DNA of 64,000 nucleotides from Limnoperna fortunei (GCA_944474755.1 OX104114.1:43713070-43777069), one strand, 5' to 3'; positions 50,701 through 59,827 are shown, counted from the first letter of the stretch. Numbers and translations are program-made. Notes: a model not told the origin generated them from the letters alone.

Positions 50701-53700
50701 TAGCCAAAAATGGTAATGTATTGTCTATAAAAGTGATTATTGTGCACATGATTTAACAAAACCTGTTCAACAGATGGTTTGTAAAGGCATAATTAGAGTA
50801 AAAATATCCAACTTAAAAGAGAAAACAGATTTCCTTTACTTAAGTAGAATTTTTTGTGGAATTTAGTGTTATCAACAGCCTTTGAGTGAAATATTGGTAC
50901 TTTTATTTCGCACTAATTGAAGGTATAAAACAGGTTAAATTAAAATTTGTTCATTTATTTGTACTTGTTTAATAGGTTTCTTGTCTACAAGCACCATCTT
51001 GTTAATTTGAAGCCACTTTGAAACAATTTAGGGGTCAATATGGCATAGTTTAAAAGATGGAGTGGTCAGCTATTGAAAGCCACCATATCTTAGTGGGCCA
51101 GCATAGATTGGGCTGGCCAATAGTATAATATAAGGCTAGTGCATTTAAAATGTATCTGTTATAGAACTTTGATATTATTTTCTTGTTTAAAAGTGCAGGG
51201 GCAGTGACAGTAAAGCAAATTTTTATTCTGAAGATGTCTTCAAACACATGTTAGATACAAATGCAATTTTTCTCCTTGGGTAGGGCTAAAGAATAGAAGA
51301 ATTTTTCAAGAACACTTTGAATACCAATATATCTTTTATTGATTTTAATTCAAATATGACCTATGTACTTGATGTAGAAATATTGGCTAAATTGGTTCTC
51401 TTGCAAACTTGGTATAGGCATAACAGTAGTAAATGTGTACCAGTAACAAGTTACCAGATTGTGTACCCTACATTAAGTACAGTACTGAATACTTCGTTGT
51501 GTTCTGATTTGGTAAATAGTGGTTAGATGTGTACAATTTTTTTAGCTGTAAGCTCCTGCATAAATTAAGTTTTAAAAAGTGGTAAAATTTTTCTCAGATC
51601 TTGCAAGATAAAATTTTGGTAATTTTTTAAGCAATGTAGTATTTTTACATTCACTGCATTAGAAATTGCATGTAAAAGTGGGAGCGTCTCAAAATGTTCT
51701 AACTAGCCAAAAAAGGAATTGGTCACGGATATATATGGCATATATTTTTTAAATGGTAAATGAAAGTTTATTAATTTCCTAGTCCAGGTAAATGCTGATC
51801 AATGTTAGAAAGGTATGCAAATCACAGTAATGTTAGTGTTTTCGACTAGCCAAAACATTTACTACTGTGCTACCTATACATAACGGGGTGACAGAAATAC
51901 AACGATATCTGATCCAAATGGCTATAAAAATAAAAGGTGATCTACAGCAACTTCAAAATCGCTTCTTTAAGATGAAGAAGGCAATCAGGACTATGATTTT
52001 AAAATTACTAGCCTATAAGATTGTTTCAAGCTTTTTACTTGTCTGATCGGACACGTACAAGATCGGTTTTACTTGTCCGAACCAGACTTTAACCTGTCTC
52101 GGGCGATCGGACAGCCGTTAATGTCGAACCCTGTGTGAACATTTAAAAAACATGCATTTTAAAAAATCATATTCGGGAGGGATTTTGTCCCCCTTGAAAA
52201 TTTTACAGAGGGGATTTTGTATGCCTTGTAACGAGGGGGGATTTTGTCCGCCTATGCGAAATTACACGGAAGGGATTTTGTCCGGGGGGATTTTGTCCTA
52301 CACTCTAACAAAATATGTTTCCAGTTTTACATGATTTATCTCCCTTTTAACTTCCAGTTAAAAAACTACAGCGATCATCACAAAAAGACTATGATATTGA
52401 AATTAAGATTTTGCATTGTTTTTGTATTGTTTATCTATGCCAATTAAATTATCATCTAATTAACCCAATTTTTACATGTAGATGTTACTATAGCCATAGG
52501 CAACAGGTGAGTTTGAATATTGGAACACAGATGTCACTGGTAAGCTTGTTTAATCAAGCTATTAAACAGCTGGGGTTCTACCTTAGATTAGCATCAGATA
52601 AATGGGGTAATAAACATCAGTTAATTAATTAACAATCATGCTTACACAGCAGGGAGTTTTAATAACATCCTCACTCAGATTTTGACACCTGTCATTAACA
52701 TGAAGCGTTAAAATTTATCAAAGACAATTGTCCATTTCAAAAGTTTTAAACAATACAAACTGCGGCTGTAGCAGCAGTTTTTAGTACCGGAAGTAGAAAC
52801 ATGGTGGCATTTTTTAAATTGGAAAGTTGTCAATTCAATATATATATATATATAAAATTGACAAATTTCCAATTTTAAAAAATGCCACCTAGTATCCACT
52901 TCCTGTACTAAAAACTGCCGCTACAGCCACAGTTTTTCCTGTTGAAAACTTTAAATGGACAATTGCTTTTGATAAATGTTCATGCTTCCAGTCAATGACA
53001 GGATATTATTAAAACCCCTGCTGTGTATGATCATTAATTAATTAACCAATGTGTATTCCCCCATTCACCTAATGCTTATCTGAGGTAGAACCCCAGCTGT
53101 TTTATAGCTTTATTAAACAAGCTTACCAGTGACATCCATCATGTCCATGTTCTAATATTCAAATTCACCTGTTGCCAATGGCTATACAAACTCACCTGTT
53201 GTCTATGCCTACAGTAACATCTACTAATGAGATTATTCAGATGATAAAGTAATTGGCATAGACAAACAATAAAAAAACAATGCAAAATCTTTATTTCAAT
53301 ATCAGTCTTTTAGTGATCATAGCCGTAGTGTTTTAACCGAAAATAAAAAGGGAGATAAATTATGTAAAACTGGAAATGGGTCAATTGTTTTGTGGAAACA
53401 GTTTTGTGCCTAGAAAGAATATTTTGAAAAAATTTAAATGTAAATTTCTTTGATATAAAAAGAGATATTTGAAAAAATTAGCCGTTTGAAATTGTCAATT
53501 TTTACACTTTCAAATGATGTGTAATATATTTAAATTTTGCAAGACTGAAAATTTTATTTTGCGTCCCTACAATGTGCGATACTTGCAATTAAGCTGTGCC
53601 AATATTCATATAAATAAAAAATGTAACTCACAGTTACCAAGCCATACAAATGTGGATATATCAAATTAAGAATACATTTCTGGACACAAATGACTTGATA

Positions 53701-53898
53701 GCTGATATACACTGTTTTATACTAGCATATATCCTTGTATTTTACAGCAGAATTCAATACATTTGTTAGGACATGTGATGGAAATGTGGTAAGATGAGGA
53801 AGTTATTTTCTATTTTTAAAATCTAACAATGTCATGTCATTTCCGAGGCTCTCTTGAAGTTGTTTTCTTGCTGTACTCAAATCCAAACTTCCAGACAT
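32615..53898 (-). CDS. TADA1: TADA1, SAGA complex subunit, ten exons, predicted 335 aa
   Basis: TADA1 (Tad1/Hfi1) is a structural subunit of the nuclear SAGA histone-acetyltransferase coactivator. Ten exons (53898-53828, 47199-47163, 46163-46109, 43651-43586, 43015-42903, 41764-41698, 38809-38679, 36130-35982, 35390-35234, 32776-32615) sum to 1008 bases. All nine junctions are GT/AG and in phase. The 335-residue length equals that I recall for vertebrate TADA1. Diagnostic stretches: N-terminal LGND..[26 protein letters not shown] and VHLHNEFLLAIMSRCQ (residues 18-72); a basic linker (about 92-107); a histone-fold-like segment GRMLVCAWETGLDEVSDSAV (about 151-190); NLFELLETLQ (273-282); and AVERVIHKLWHPSRED near the C-terminus. 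Introns are loaded with transposons but the exons are clean. Confidence 0.93.
33096..34577 (+). mobile_element. Tandem-core hairpin-ended element, family B, copy 2
   Basis: The left end starts with a small perfect hairpin (AGGCTCC, CA, GGAGCCT at 33099-33114) and GCTAACCTGA. The core has a roughly 500-bp period (GTAGCCCTCATAGAGCAGAAC near 33580 and 34079), three times the 166-bp unit of the copy at 17.8 kb. Then come a GACGACGACGG run and the terminal hairpin TAGCTCACATGACC-CTTC-GGGTCAGGTGAGCTA, followed by AAAAA. It lies in TADA1 intron 9. Short open frames inside are not genes. Confidence 0.8.
35234..35390 (-). CDS. TADA1: TADA1 exon 9
   Basis: One base completes a Ser codon, then 52 codons end in NLFELLETLQ before GTAATA. 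The middle part is a Pro/Ala-rich linker. Confidence 0.9.
35565..35690 (-). mobile_element. SINE 3' part, minus orientation
   Basis: Contains the reverse of the SINE tail (TTAATGCCACAGTGAGCAATTTTTCAG) and the TACCGAAGGTCTGATG phrase of the body, as at 4024-4200. It is truncated before the tRNA-like head. It lies in TADA1 intron 8. Confidence 0.6.
35982..36130 (-). CDS. TADA1: TADA1 exon 8
   Basis: The acceptor CATTTCAG precedes 49 codons and two bases ending at GAAAG-GTATTT. The peptide continues the histone-fold region (NQLKNIITQLLSKRSGYKVR) into FRYAMGTQVKNPYL, a conserved Tad1 block. Confidence 0.92.
37085..37890. mobile_element. Tandem-core repeat element, family D
   Basis: About five diverged units of roughly 140-180 bp carry CATATCATAA-AAATTAATCC, CCAAATATCAAAGCAATCC and GTTTCAGAGGAG-TGCATCC. 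It begins near ATGTCCCCCCCC and ends near GCGGACAGAGTGACGATGAGC, with AATGTCCCTC just beyond. No terminal hairpin is clear, and the ends are eroded. It lies in TADA1 intron 7. Confidence 0.65.
38386..38632. mobile_element. PIF/Harbinger-type MITE
   Basis: The termini GGGCTATTCCAGAAAAAAA and its inverted copy TTTTTTTCTGGAATAGCCC bound 247 bp, and TAA flanks both sides (38383-38385 and 38633-38635), a TWA-type target duplication. The right end is 46 bp from the donor side of TADA1 exon 7. C-rich and T-rich runs fill the interior. Confidence 0.85.
38679..38809 (-). CDS. TADA1: TADA1 exon 7
   Basis: The acceptor TTTTTTCAG precedes two bases and 43 codons ending at GAG-GTAACC. It encodes HGRMLVCAWETGLDEVSDS, the start of the histone-fold-like region, matching the GRMIVTAYEHGLDNV block of vertebrate TADA1. 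Confidence 0.93.
39160..39430 (-). mobile_element. tRNA-derived SINE, near full length, minus orientation
   Basis: The inverted B box GAATCGAACC is at 39337-39346 and the inverted A box region CCACTCAGCAACC around 39410-39422. The SINE tail (TTAATGCCACTTTCAGC, TATATCACGGC) is at the left. It has the same family body as the copy at 4548. Confidence 0.7.
40510..40640 (+). mobile_element. SINE body, decayed
   Basis: CTCCAAATGTAAATGACAAG, ATTGCCAATCTTCCTG and a GATGCCATG-TAACTGAAA-like tail follow the order of the SINE at 4548 but are diverged. The head is not recognisable. Confidence 0.5.
40666..41552 (+). mobile_element. Tandem-core hairpin-ended element, family C
   Basis: The left end is ATACCCCCGCTTTT. 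Five units of about 155 bp follow, each with TTTTTCGTGGACTGTGACC, GGATTTCCCCCAAAATC, GGCTTCTTACCAACCTGATA and CAAAGTTTCATTCAAATCGG. The right end is a GGACGGACGGACGG run and a hairpin at 41524-41552 (ATACCCCCG A CTC, loop TGTC, GAG CGGGGGTAT). One hairpin arm equals the left terminus. The last two full units are nearly identical. It lies in TADA1 intron 6. Confidence 0.85.
41698..41764 (-). CDS. TADA1: TADA1 exon 6
   Basis: The acceptor TTTCTCCAG and donor ATCA-GTAAGT bound 22 codons plus one base (KFVPSNPVTFAPQANYRG...). It is less conserved, but phases on both sides are exact, and it corresponds to the QKF-HRFQPQNP region of vertebrate TADA1. Confidence 0.85.
42903..43015 (-). CDS. TADA1: TADA1 exon 5 (basic linker)
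   Basis: Two bases and 37 codons between AATCTTAG and CAG-GTATAT. The Ser/Lys/Arg-rich stretch KQKSKLRRKSTSSRS matches the basic linker of TADA1 in position and charge. Confidence 0.87.
43586..43651 (-). CDS. TADA1: TADA1 exon 4
   Basis: Between TTTTACAG and TTAG-GTAAGT lie 66 bases encoding VHLHNEFLLAIMSRCQSL, one of the most conserved Tad1 motifs. Confidence 0.93.
43779..45070 (-). mobile_element. Tandem-core hairpin-ended element, family A, copy 2 (inverted)
   Basis: GTCTCGCCTGC at 43779 and GCAGGTGAGAC at 45060-45070 bound about eight tandem units of roughly 142 bp carrying the reverse of the family A phrases (GTCGCTGGACCGTGAAATTGA, ATGCATGGTTACAGAGGAA). One unit is internally deleted near 44490. 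It sits 127 bp from TADA1 exon 4, inside intron 3, in reverse orientation to copies 1 and 3. Confidence 0.85.
46109..46163 (-). CDS. TADA1: TADA1 exon 3
   Basis: Between ACTCAG and ACAG-GTCTGT lie 55 bases encoding [18 protein letters not shown], nearly the same as the vertebrate ISKEEFDLEAHRLLTQDN. Confidence 0.95.
47163..47199 (-). CDS. TADA1: TADA1 exon 2 (37-bp microexon)
   Basis: Between TTGCAG and AAG-GTAAGT lie one base plus 12 codons, [12 protein letters not shown], matching [12 protein letters not shown] of vertebrates. It is too short for ORF finders. Confidence 0.94.
49713..50176. repeat. 464-bp direct duplication, copy 1
   Basis: From AGGCATAACAGTAGTAAATG to GCTACCTATA this is nearly identical to 51416-51878; the few differences include one extra T and a missing TA in the second copy. 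The copies lie 1703 bp apart inside the hAT-like element. The ends do not look like LTRs (no TG...CA). Confidence 0.92.
51416..51878. repeat. 464-bp direct duplication, copy 2
   Basis: Second copy of 49713-50176, same orientation. Flanking bases differ on both sides, so the junctions are sharp. Confidence 0.92.
52318..53376. repeat. 1.06-kb long inverted repeat with about 520-bp arms
   Basis: From TTTCCAGTTTTACAT at the left to ATGTAAAACTGGAAA at the right the two arms mirror each other around a TATATATA centre near 52847. Matched landmarks include GCAACAGGTGAGTTTGAATATT / AATATTCAAATTCACCTGTTGC and CAGTTTTTAGTAC / GTACTAAAAACTG. Arms differ by scattered substitutions and small indels. It starts 12 bp from the end of the foldback element and lies in TADA1 intron 1, so the pre-mRNA could form a long double-stranded stem. 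Confidence 0.9.
53828..53898 (-). CDS. TADA1: TADA1 exon 1 (start codon)
   Basis: ATG at 53898 opens MSGSLDLSTARKQLQESLGN and ends ...DMT plus two bases at a GTTAGA donor. The join to exon 2 gives LGNDMTLYLQNLK, aligning without gaps to LGDNVKQYWANLK of vertebrates. The donor is weak outside GT, but the alignment leaves little choice. Confidence 0.88.
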
Positions 53899-54283
53899 TT
53901 TACACCGGAAGTGTATGTAGTTATCTATCCTTGTGGTAACTTTTATTACCACCGTAAGAGGTCAGCCTGTGCAGACGTGGCAAGCATTCCAGTAATGAAA
54001 CATTCTCCCTCCAACTAGTCCAAATTATATTTATAGTAATTGAATAAAGACTAGTCTTTGAACAATTTTATTAAAATTTATTTAATAAATATTTTTTCCC
54101 ATTAATGATGAAGTGCGTAGAATTCAAATGAATGTAGGAATATTGCCTGCAATAATTTATTTTCATACATTAAGCGCACGCCTATTTGTTTATTTCAATG
54201 ACGATAATAAATTTGACTTCCGGTGAATACATGGGGGTACGTGGCTGAAGAAAATAAAGTGGAAAATCGGTGTTTCTGCCAAA
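53899..54283. promoter_or_regulatory. Head-to-head promoter region between TADA1 and a plus-strand gene
   Basis: Only 385 bases separate the two divergent start codons. I see no TATA box at a convincing distance on either side, as is usual for paired housekeeping promoters. Transcription starts cannot be placed from sequence alone. Confidence 0.5.
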
Positions 54284-54334
54284 ATGCCACGTCAAGGAGA
54301 GCTTATGGATAAAGCTGAAGATGTTGCTGATCAG
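54284..54334 (+). CDS. First coding exon of an unidentified plus-strand gene
   Basis: ATG in fair context (CCAAAATGC) opens 17 codons, MPRQGELMDKAEDVADQ, ending in CAG-GTATAA, a good donor in phase 0. The position, head-to-head with TADA1, supports a real first exon. I do not recognise the protein. The next exon must lie beyond the 5.6-kb transposon in the intron and was not identified; candidates near 60477 and 62695 are weak. Confidence 0.5.
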
Positions 54335-55128
54335 GTATAACCATTTGGACTATCTGGTTAGATTAACAGACCATTTTATCCCGGAATTTAATGTACCGGC
54401 TTTTTTATGGCACTTTCTGAGGTTGTCCAGTGACAGCGAAACCCTCTTATCTATTTTAGCACAAATTCCTATATTTTTGTGTGTGCAAAGATTACATTAT
54501 GATTCTATGTAGAAGTCATTATCATTCAGGTTATTTCTAAGCTTAGATGTGTGTTTTTTTTTGTTTTCTTAACATCACATTTTTGGATTCAATATGTTGC
54601 ATCTCTTCAGTTTAAGTTGAAAGATAAATTTAACATGTTTAAGACGGGTTCACCACTTCTCCAGCACTTCACATTCCTGTAACTGTACAAAGGGCAATTG
54701 TATCACCTGAACTTGGAGAAAACTATACTGGTATACGAGTATTGCATACAGTACTCGTATATAAAATAAAATGAGTACATGTAAAGGTTTATTTTTTCAA
54801 ATTTTACTAAAATATATGTCTTTATGGTTAAATGGTATCATTGCGGAATATATATCGACTCGCCCCACTCTCGAGTTGCCCCATATTAATGACGTGTCGC
54901 CCCACATTTAATAACGACTCGCCCCATGTTAAATATTTAAATTTATATATTTAATACTTTATAATATAAATAAATATATTATACTTTGAAGATTTATTTT
55001 TCAATGATTTCTTTGTAAGCATAAACAGTCCATATAATCGTATATAGACCGGCTGAAGTATATGGAACGGTCCATATAATGTAAATGGACCGGCTGTGTA
55101 TATAATGTAGATTAGATTTACACAAAAT

Positions 55129-57815
55129 ATGAAAGGAACTAAGGTCTCTAGTCTACCTACGCTTGTCCAAAACCAAAAGCAAGCGGTAACTAATAAACAG
55201 AAAGCTAACTTGTTGGCACTGTCCTTCGCGGAAGATAGTAGCGACCAAAATCTAGAACCTGAATTTAAATTGCATAAGGAAAAATTTGAAAAGGAAAACC
55301 CAATAGAAAAAGATCTAAACCCCGATAATAATAAAAAATATATTAATAAACCCTTCACGAAAGAGGAACTAATTACGGTACTTAAAACCAAAAAAACTAC
55401 CGCACCGGGAGACGACCGGATCTCATATGAAATGTTTAAACACATGCCGGATAACATGATAAACATCGTGCTAGATCTAATAAACCAAGTTTGGGACTCT
55501 GGACAATTACCATCCTCTTGGAAAAATGCAAATGTAATCCCAATCCTTAAACCAAATAAAAATAAATCAGACCCTAAATCATATCGCCCAATCTCACTGA
55601 CCTCAAACTTTTGTAAACTAATGGAAAGCATGGTAAATGAAAGACTTAAATACATCATAGAAAAAAATAATATTATCAAGGACAACCAGAGTGGTTTCCG
55701 TAAAGGTCGGTCAACTATTGACCATTTAATCAGATTAGAAACAGAAATCCAAACAGCTAAAGCAAGAAACCAGTATCTTTTGGCGGTATTTTTAGACATT
55801 GAAAAAGCCTTCGATCTCGTATGGAGAAAAGGTCTTCTTTACAAAATTAAACAATTTGGAATAAGCGGTAATATGTTTAACTTTAAATCAGACTTTTTAC
55901 AGGATCGCAAAATTCAAGTAATAGTAAATAACGAAACTTCAGACGAACGCGAACTCCAAAACGGCACCCCCCAAGGCAGCGTTATCAGTCCGACACTGTT
56001 TAATATTTTAATAGATGATTTAGTATATCAAGCTGAAAAATCCGCTAAAACTTCGCAGTTTGCCGATGACAGTGCAATGTGGCACAGAGGCCATAACCTT
56101 AAAATACTTAGAAATAAAATGCAACGAACTTTGGATAATGTAAGTAAATGGGCCATTAAATGGGGCTTTAAGATCTCAAAAACTAAAACAATAGGTGTTA
56201 TTTTTGGAAACAGGAAAGTAACATCAACCAACCTCACATTAGTCAACCAGCCCATAAAATTTGAAAATCATGTTAAATTTTTAGGGTTGATATTTGACCG
56301 TAAATTAACATGGAAAAAACACTTTGATTACCTAGAGGAGAGATCTAAACCTATACTCAACCTTATGAGATATGTTCAGGCTAATAATTTTGGAATGGGC
56401 ACTGAAACTCTGATGATGTTGTATAAATCTCTACCCAGGTCCATACTAGACTCAGATGCCAGGTTTTCAACTCCGCCTCTAATAGTCTTAAACTTAAACT
56501 AGATAAAATACAATACAAGGGTCTCCGAATAGCTTTAGGCGCTTTAACGTCCACGCCAGTGGAAAATCTATTAGTTGAAGCAGGGGAAAAACCGCTGCAA
56601 CTTAGGCGCGACAAATTTTCATTAAAATATTACGCTAGATGCTCGCAAAATCCAAAAAATCCAGCAAAAGAAACCCTCGAGGATTGTGTCGCATATAGAG
56701 CAAAATCACAAAAATGGAAAAATGACACAATCCCTTTTGGCTACAGAGTAAGGAAAGAATTAAAACTAAATAAATTAGATAAAATTTAAATAGTAAAACA
56801 CAATCCTCCGACTCTTCCACCTTGGATTGTAAAAACCGCAAATACATCGTGTGAATTAAAAAATAAAATAGATAAAAGAGACGACCCTAATATAATAAAA
56901 ACAATAACCCTAGAACACATAGATAGTAAATATAAAAACTTTGAAAAAATTTATACCGATGGTTCAAAGGACCCAATCACCGGTAAAACCGCTTGCGCAT
57001 TTGCCATGCCTAGGGCAAAATATGTATTCCACGAATGCTGCACCGATAATATCTCGGTATACACCACCAAAATGATAGCAATTCAAAAAGCATTAGAATG
57101 GATAGTGGACTCTGACTATCCATATCAAAAGGTGGTTATACTTACAGATTCACTGAGTGCCATCCAATCAATTGATAACAACCAATCGAGTAGACCGGAT
57201 ATTTTAGAGGCTATTCAAATGCTAGCATTTAAAATAAGAAATAAACAAATCGAATTAATAATAGAATGGATACCAGCCCACGTAGGTATCTTAGGAAATG
57301 AACTCTCAGATAAACTTGCAAAAGCAGCTTTAAAACAAGAAAACATAAATATAAACATAGCCTATAGTACATCTGAATTCTACGTGATCGTCAAAAATAT
57401 ATTTAAAAAGAAATGGCAAGATATTTGGGACACACATCGAAATTCATGGTACTACCGGCTTAATCCATCAGTTAATTCAAAGCCATTTTTCTATCTAGGA
57501 AATCGAAACCATGCAAAAACTTTAACTAGGCTCAGACTTGGCACCACCCTTCTACCGGGTCAAATGGGGCAACACATCAAAAATATATCGCCGCTCTGCA
57601 GTGTATGCAACACCAAAGAAGACATCGAACATGTCATTCTGCACTGTGTAGCCCACAACAACGCGAGAATAAAACTTAACACAGCGCTCACTAAATTTAA
57701 CATCAATGCCATTGATATCAAAATCTTGTTAGACCCTCCTAAAGAATTTAAAAACCAAATATATAAAGAGCTCGTCGATTTTATTACGGAAATTGACTAT
57801 CACAAATGTATATAA
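55129..57815 (+). pseudogene. 5'-truncated LINE (I/Jockey-like): reverse transcriptase and RNase H
   Basis: The RT domain is well preserved: NVIPILKPNKNK-YRPISL, the QSGFRKGRSTIDHL and FLDIEKAFD boxes, GTPQGSVISPTLFNIL, and the catalytic FADDS (near 56063). A frameshift near 56445-56460 moves the reading frame, an in-frame TAA sits at 56787-56789, then YTDGSKD (from about 56955), TDSLSAIQS and EWIPAHVGILGNELSDKLA give RNase H. It closes with a CSVC-H-C knuckle and stops at 57815. The endonuclease is absent: typical 5' truncation. RNase H after RT places it in the I superfamily. Confidence 0.92.
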
Positions 57816-57915
57816 CTATCTCTTTCGTTTCTTGTATACACCACTTACCTAGGTGTCTCCTGCGATGGTCGCGCCCTACAACAATCTAATAAATAAAAGT
57901 AAAATCCTCGGTACA

Positions 57916-58806
57916 GTAAGCCAAGAGCTTCGTCTCGGGGACACGAGGGACATAGGAAATTCCCAAATAACCAACCCCTATAACTTAATAACAAACCTAC
58001 TCCTCAGTAAGGTAAGCCAGGAGCCTCGTCTCGGGCACCCTATGAGGAAAACGCATAATAACGGCAATAATAATCATGAAAAAGTTAAAATTACACCTAA
58101 GTAGGATATGCCAAGAGCATCGTCTCGGGCAGGGGCCTACTTCCGATTACAAATTAAAGTCAAATCTACGGTAGAGTAAGCCAAGAGCTTTGTCTCGGGC
58201 TATTACTGAGGGACATAGTAATTCATTAAAACCCAATCCCTATAACATGTAACAACCCTACTCCCCAATAAGGTAAGCCAAGAGCTCGTCTCGGGCACCT
58301 TATGAGGAACACGCGTAATAACGGCAACAATAATAACGAAAATGTTAAAAATACACCTAAGTAACGTACGCCAAGAGCATCGTCTCGGGCAGGTGCCTAG
58401 ATCGGACTACAAATTAAAATCAAATCCTCGGTAGAGTAAGCCAAGAGCTTCGTCTCGGGTAGCTTCTGAAGGACATTCATAAATGCCCAATCCCTATAAC
58501 ATATAACAAACCTACTCCTCAGTAAGGTAAGCCAAGAGCTTCGTCTCGGGCACCATATGAGGAACACGCGCAATAACGGCAAAAATATAATATTAAAAAA
58601 AAAAAATTATTAAACCGAAGGAGGGTATGCCAAGAGCATCGTCTCGGGCGGTTCCCTACTTCGGAATACAAATAAAAGTCATCGGTAGAGTAAGCCAAGA
58701 GCCTCGTCTCTGGCAGCTATACTGATGAATACGCATAATACCGACAATAATAATAATAATAATAATAACAAGTAGGGCATGCCAAGAGCTACGTCTCGGG
58801 CGGGTA
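57916..58806 (+). repeat. LINE 3' UTR: eleven CCAAGAGC-TCGTCTCGGGC modules in a 260-bp higher-order repeat
   Basis: Modules start (CCA) at 57921, 58017, 58111, 58181, 58278, 58371, 58441, 58532, 58630, 58695 and 58782. Three types, told apart by what follows (about GGGACAT; CACC-TATGAGG; CAGG-GCCTA), rotate in the order A-B-C with a 260-bp period (58181, 58441, 58695). The last cycle lacks B. CC-AGA / TCT-GG can pair around GC-TCG, so each module could be a small RNA hairpin whose varying bases fall in the loop. Confidence 0.88.
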
Positions 58807-58861
58807 CCTACTTCTGAACATTAAACCCTGTACATAATGTTTATAGCAATCTTGTATATAT

Positions 58862-58905
58862 TTAAAAAAAAAAAAAAAACAAAAAAAAAACAAAAATAGA
58901 ATAGA
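58862..58905 (+). repeat. Poly(A) end of the LINE
   Basis: A16 and A9-10 runs separated by single C bases end the LINE. A second A13 run follows at about 58931. Confidence 0.7.
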
Positions 58906-59139
58906 ATACTTTAATGGATTTCTTAAAAATAAAAAAAAAAAAACATCAGAACATGTATATCATTCTTATCTTATAATTTACAAAAATATTGTACATAAAA
59001 AAAACCTAGTTAGTGAAAACTAACAACAAATATAATACAATTCCACATTGAAATGTATATAACTGAGCTACTTTATTATTTTCAAATTCAAATTAATCAT
59101 GCAAGGCCATAGTAATGTATATATACATGTAAATAAATT

Positions 59140-59400
59140 TTTTTTCCGTCTGTCAGATGAGACGTAAAACTGGTGCCTCGTGTACAGTATTCCATCAACT
59201 GGCACGTAAAAGATCCCATTGGCAGTATTCGATAAGAGTAGGTGCACGCGCCGCTGCCATGGCTGCTAGCGTCTTGGTTCTCTAGCTGGATGCAGCTTGA
59301 TAGATAAATCTACTTCCACTAAGTCTTTTTGGTTGCGGCATTTCTGCCCCCTTTTATCATTTCACTTATAATATTTATGGCCTATAAATCCCCAAAAATA
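59140..59400. mobile_element. Possible relic of a widespread interspersed repeat
   Basis: GTCAGATGAGACGTAAAAC and GGCACGTAAAAGATCCCATTGG resemble a phrase that recurs in many invertebrate genomes as part of interspersed repeats. No ends can be defined here. Confidence 0.3.
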
Positions 59401-59827
59401 CAAATAAATAGTTAAAAAAAAAATTTATATAAAAGCCATTAGGCAATAAGTGCGTGCGAGACTGTTTTACGGTAGTCAAGGACGTAAAAAAAACCCATAA
59501 GTAAGCACATCTGTTCGAAAAACACAAATAACCAACTAATGTGATTAGTAATCTCAGTGAAGATTATTTACGACAAGTGATTGATTAGGCCGAATTTTAC
59601 TGCTGTTATAATCCTAAGTTAGTTTTGTGATTTGTCGGATTCCTAAAAAAAAACAAAAACAAAACGCGAGGGTACGATTATTCGTTCTAGTAAATGATAT
59701 GCAAAATGAGTTTCCAGAACAAAAATAACCTAAAATTATCAGTAATGACAGTACCTGTTGTACATACATGTACATGTATGGAGCAAATAAGTGAGCATAG
59801 AAGCTTAAAAAAAGTACAAGTATAATA

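Larger units (their letters stand above)
48812..52133. mobile_element. hAT-like non-autonomous element nested in the foldback
   Basis: CAGGGTTAGACATTAA at the left and TTAATGTCGAACCCTG at the right are inverted ends of hAT style. TGTGA directly flanks both (48807-48811 and 52134-52138), a 5-bp target duplication. Subterminal GTCCG/CGGAC motifs cluster near both ends (48838-48903 and 52040-52113), as in transposase-binding regions. I find no transposase, and the interior contains a 464-bp direct duplication. Confidence 0.8.
48182..52306. mobile_element. Foldback element with GGCGGACAAAATCCCCC iteron ends
   Basis: The left end (48182 to about 48320) has four iterons of the type GGCGGACAAAATCCCCCT separated by short spacers. 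The right end (about 52170-52306) is its inverted counterpart, spacers included (CCTTCCGTGTAATTT, CATAGGCGGACAAAAT, CCCTCCCGAAT). The two ends align over about 135 bp. No target duplication is obvious. Without the nested element the host is about 800 bp and has no coding frame. It lies in TADA1 intron 1. Confidence 0.8.

Noticed and set aside
49713..51878. LTR retrotransposon suggested by the paired 464-bp repeats
   Set aside because: No TG...CA ends, primer-binding site, polypurine tract or coding sequence between them, and no target duplication at their ends.
54951..55799. 282-aa minus-strand open frame with hydrophobic stretches
   Set aside because: It is the antisense of the LINE reverse transcriptase; the plus-strand frame has all the RT motifs.
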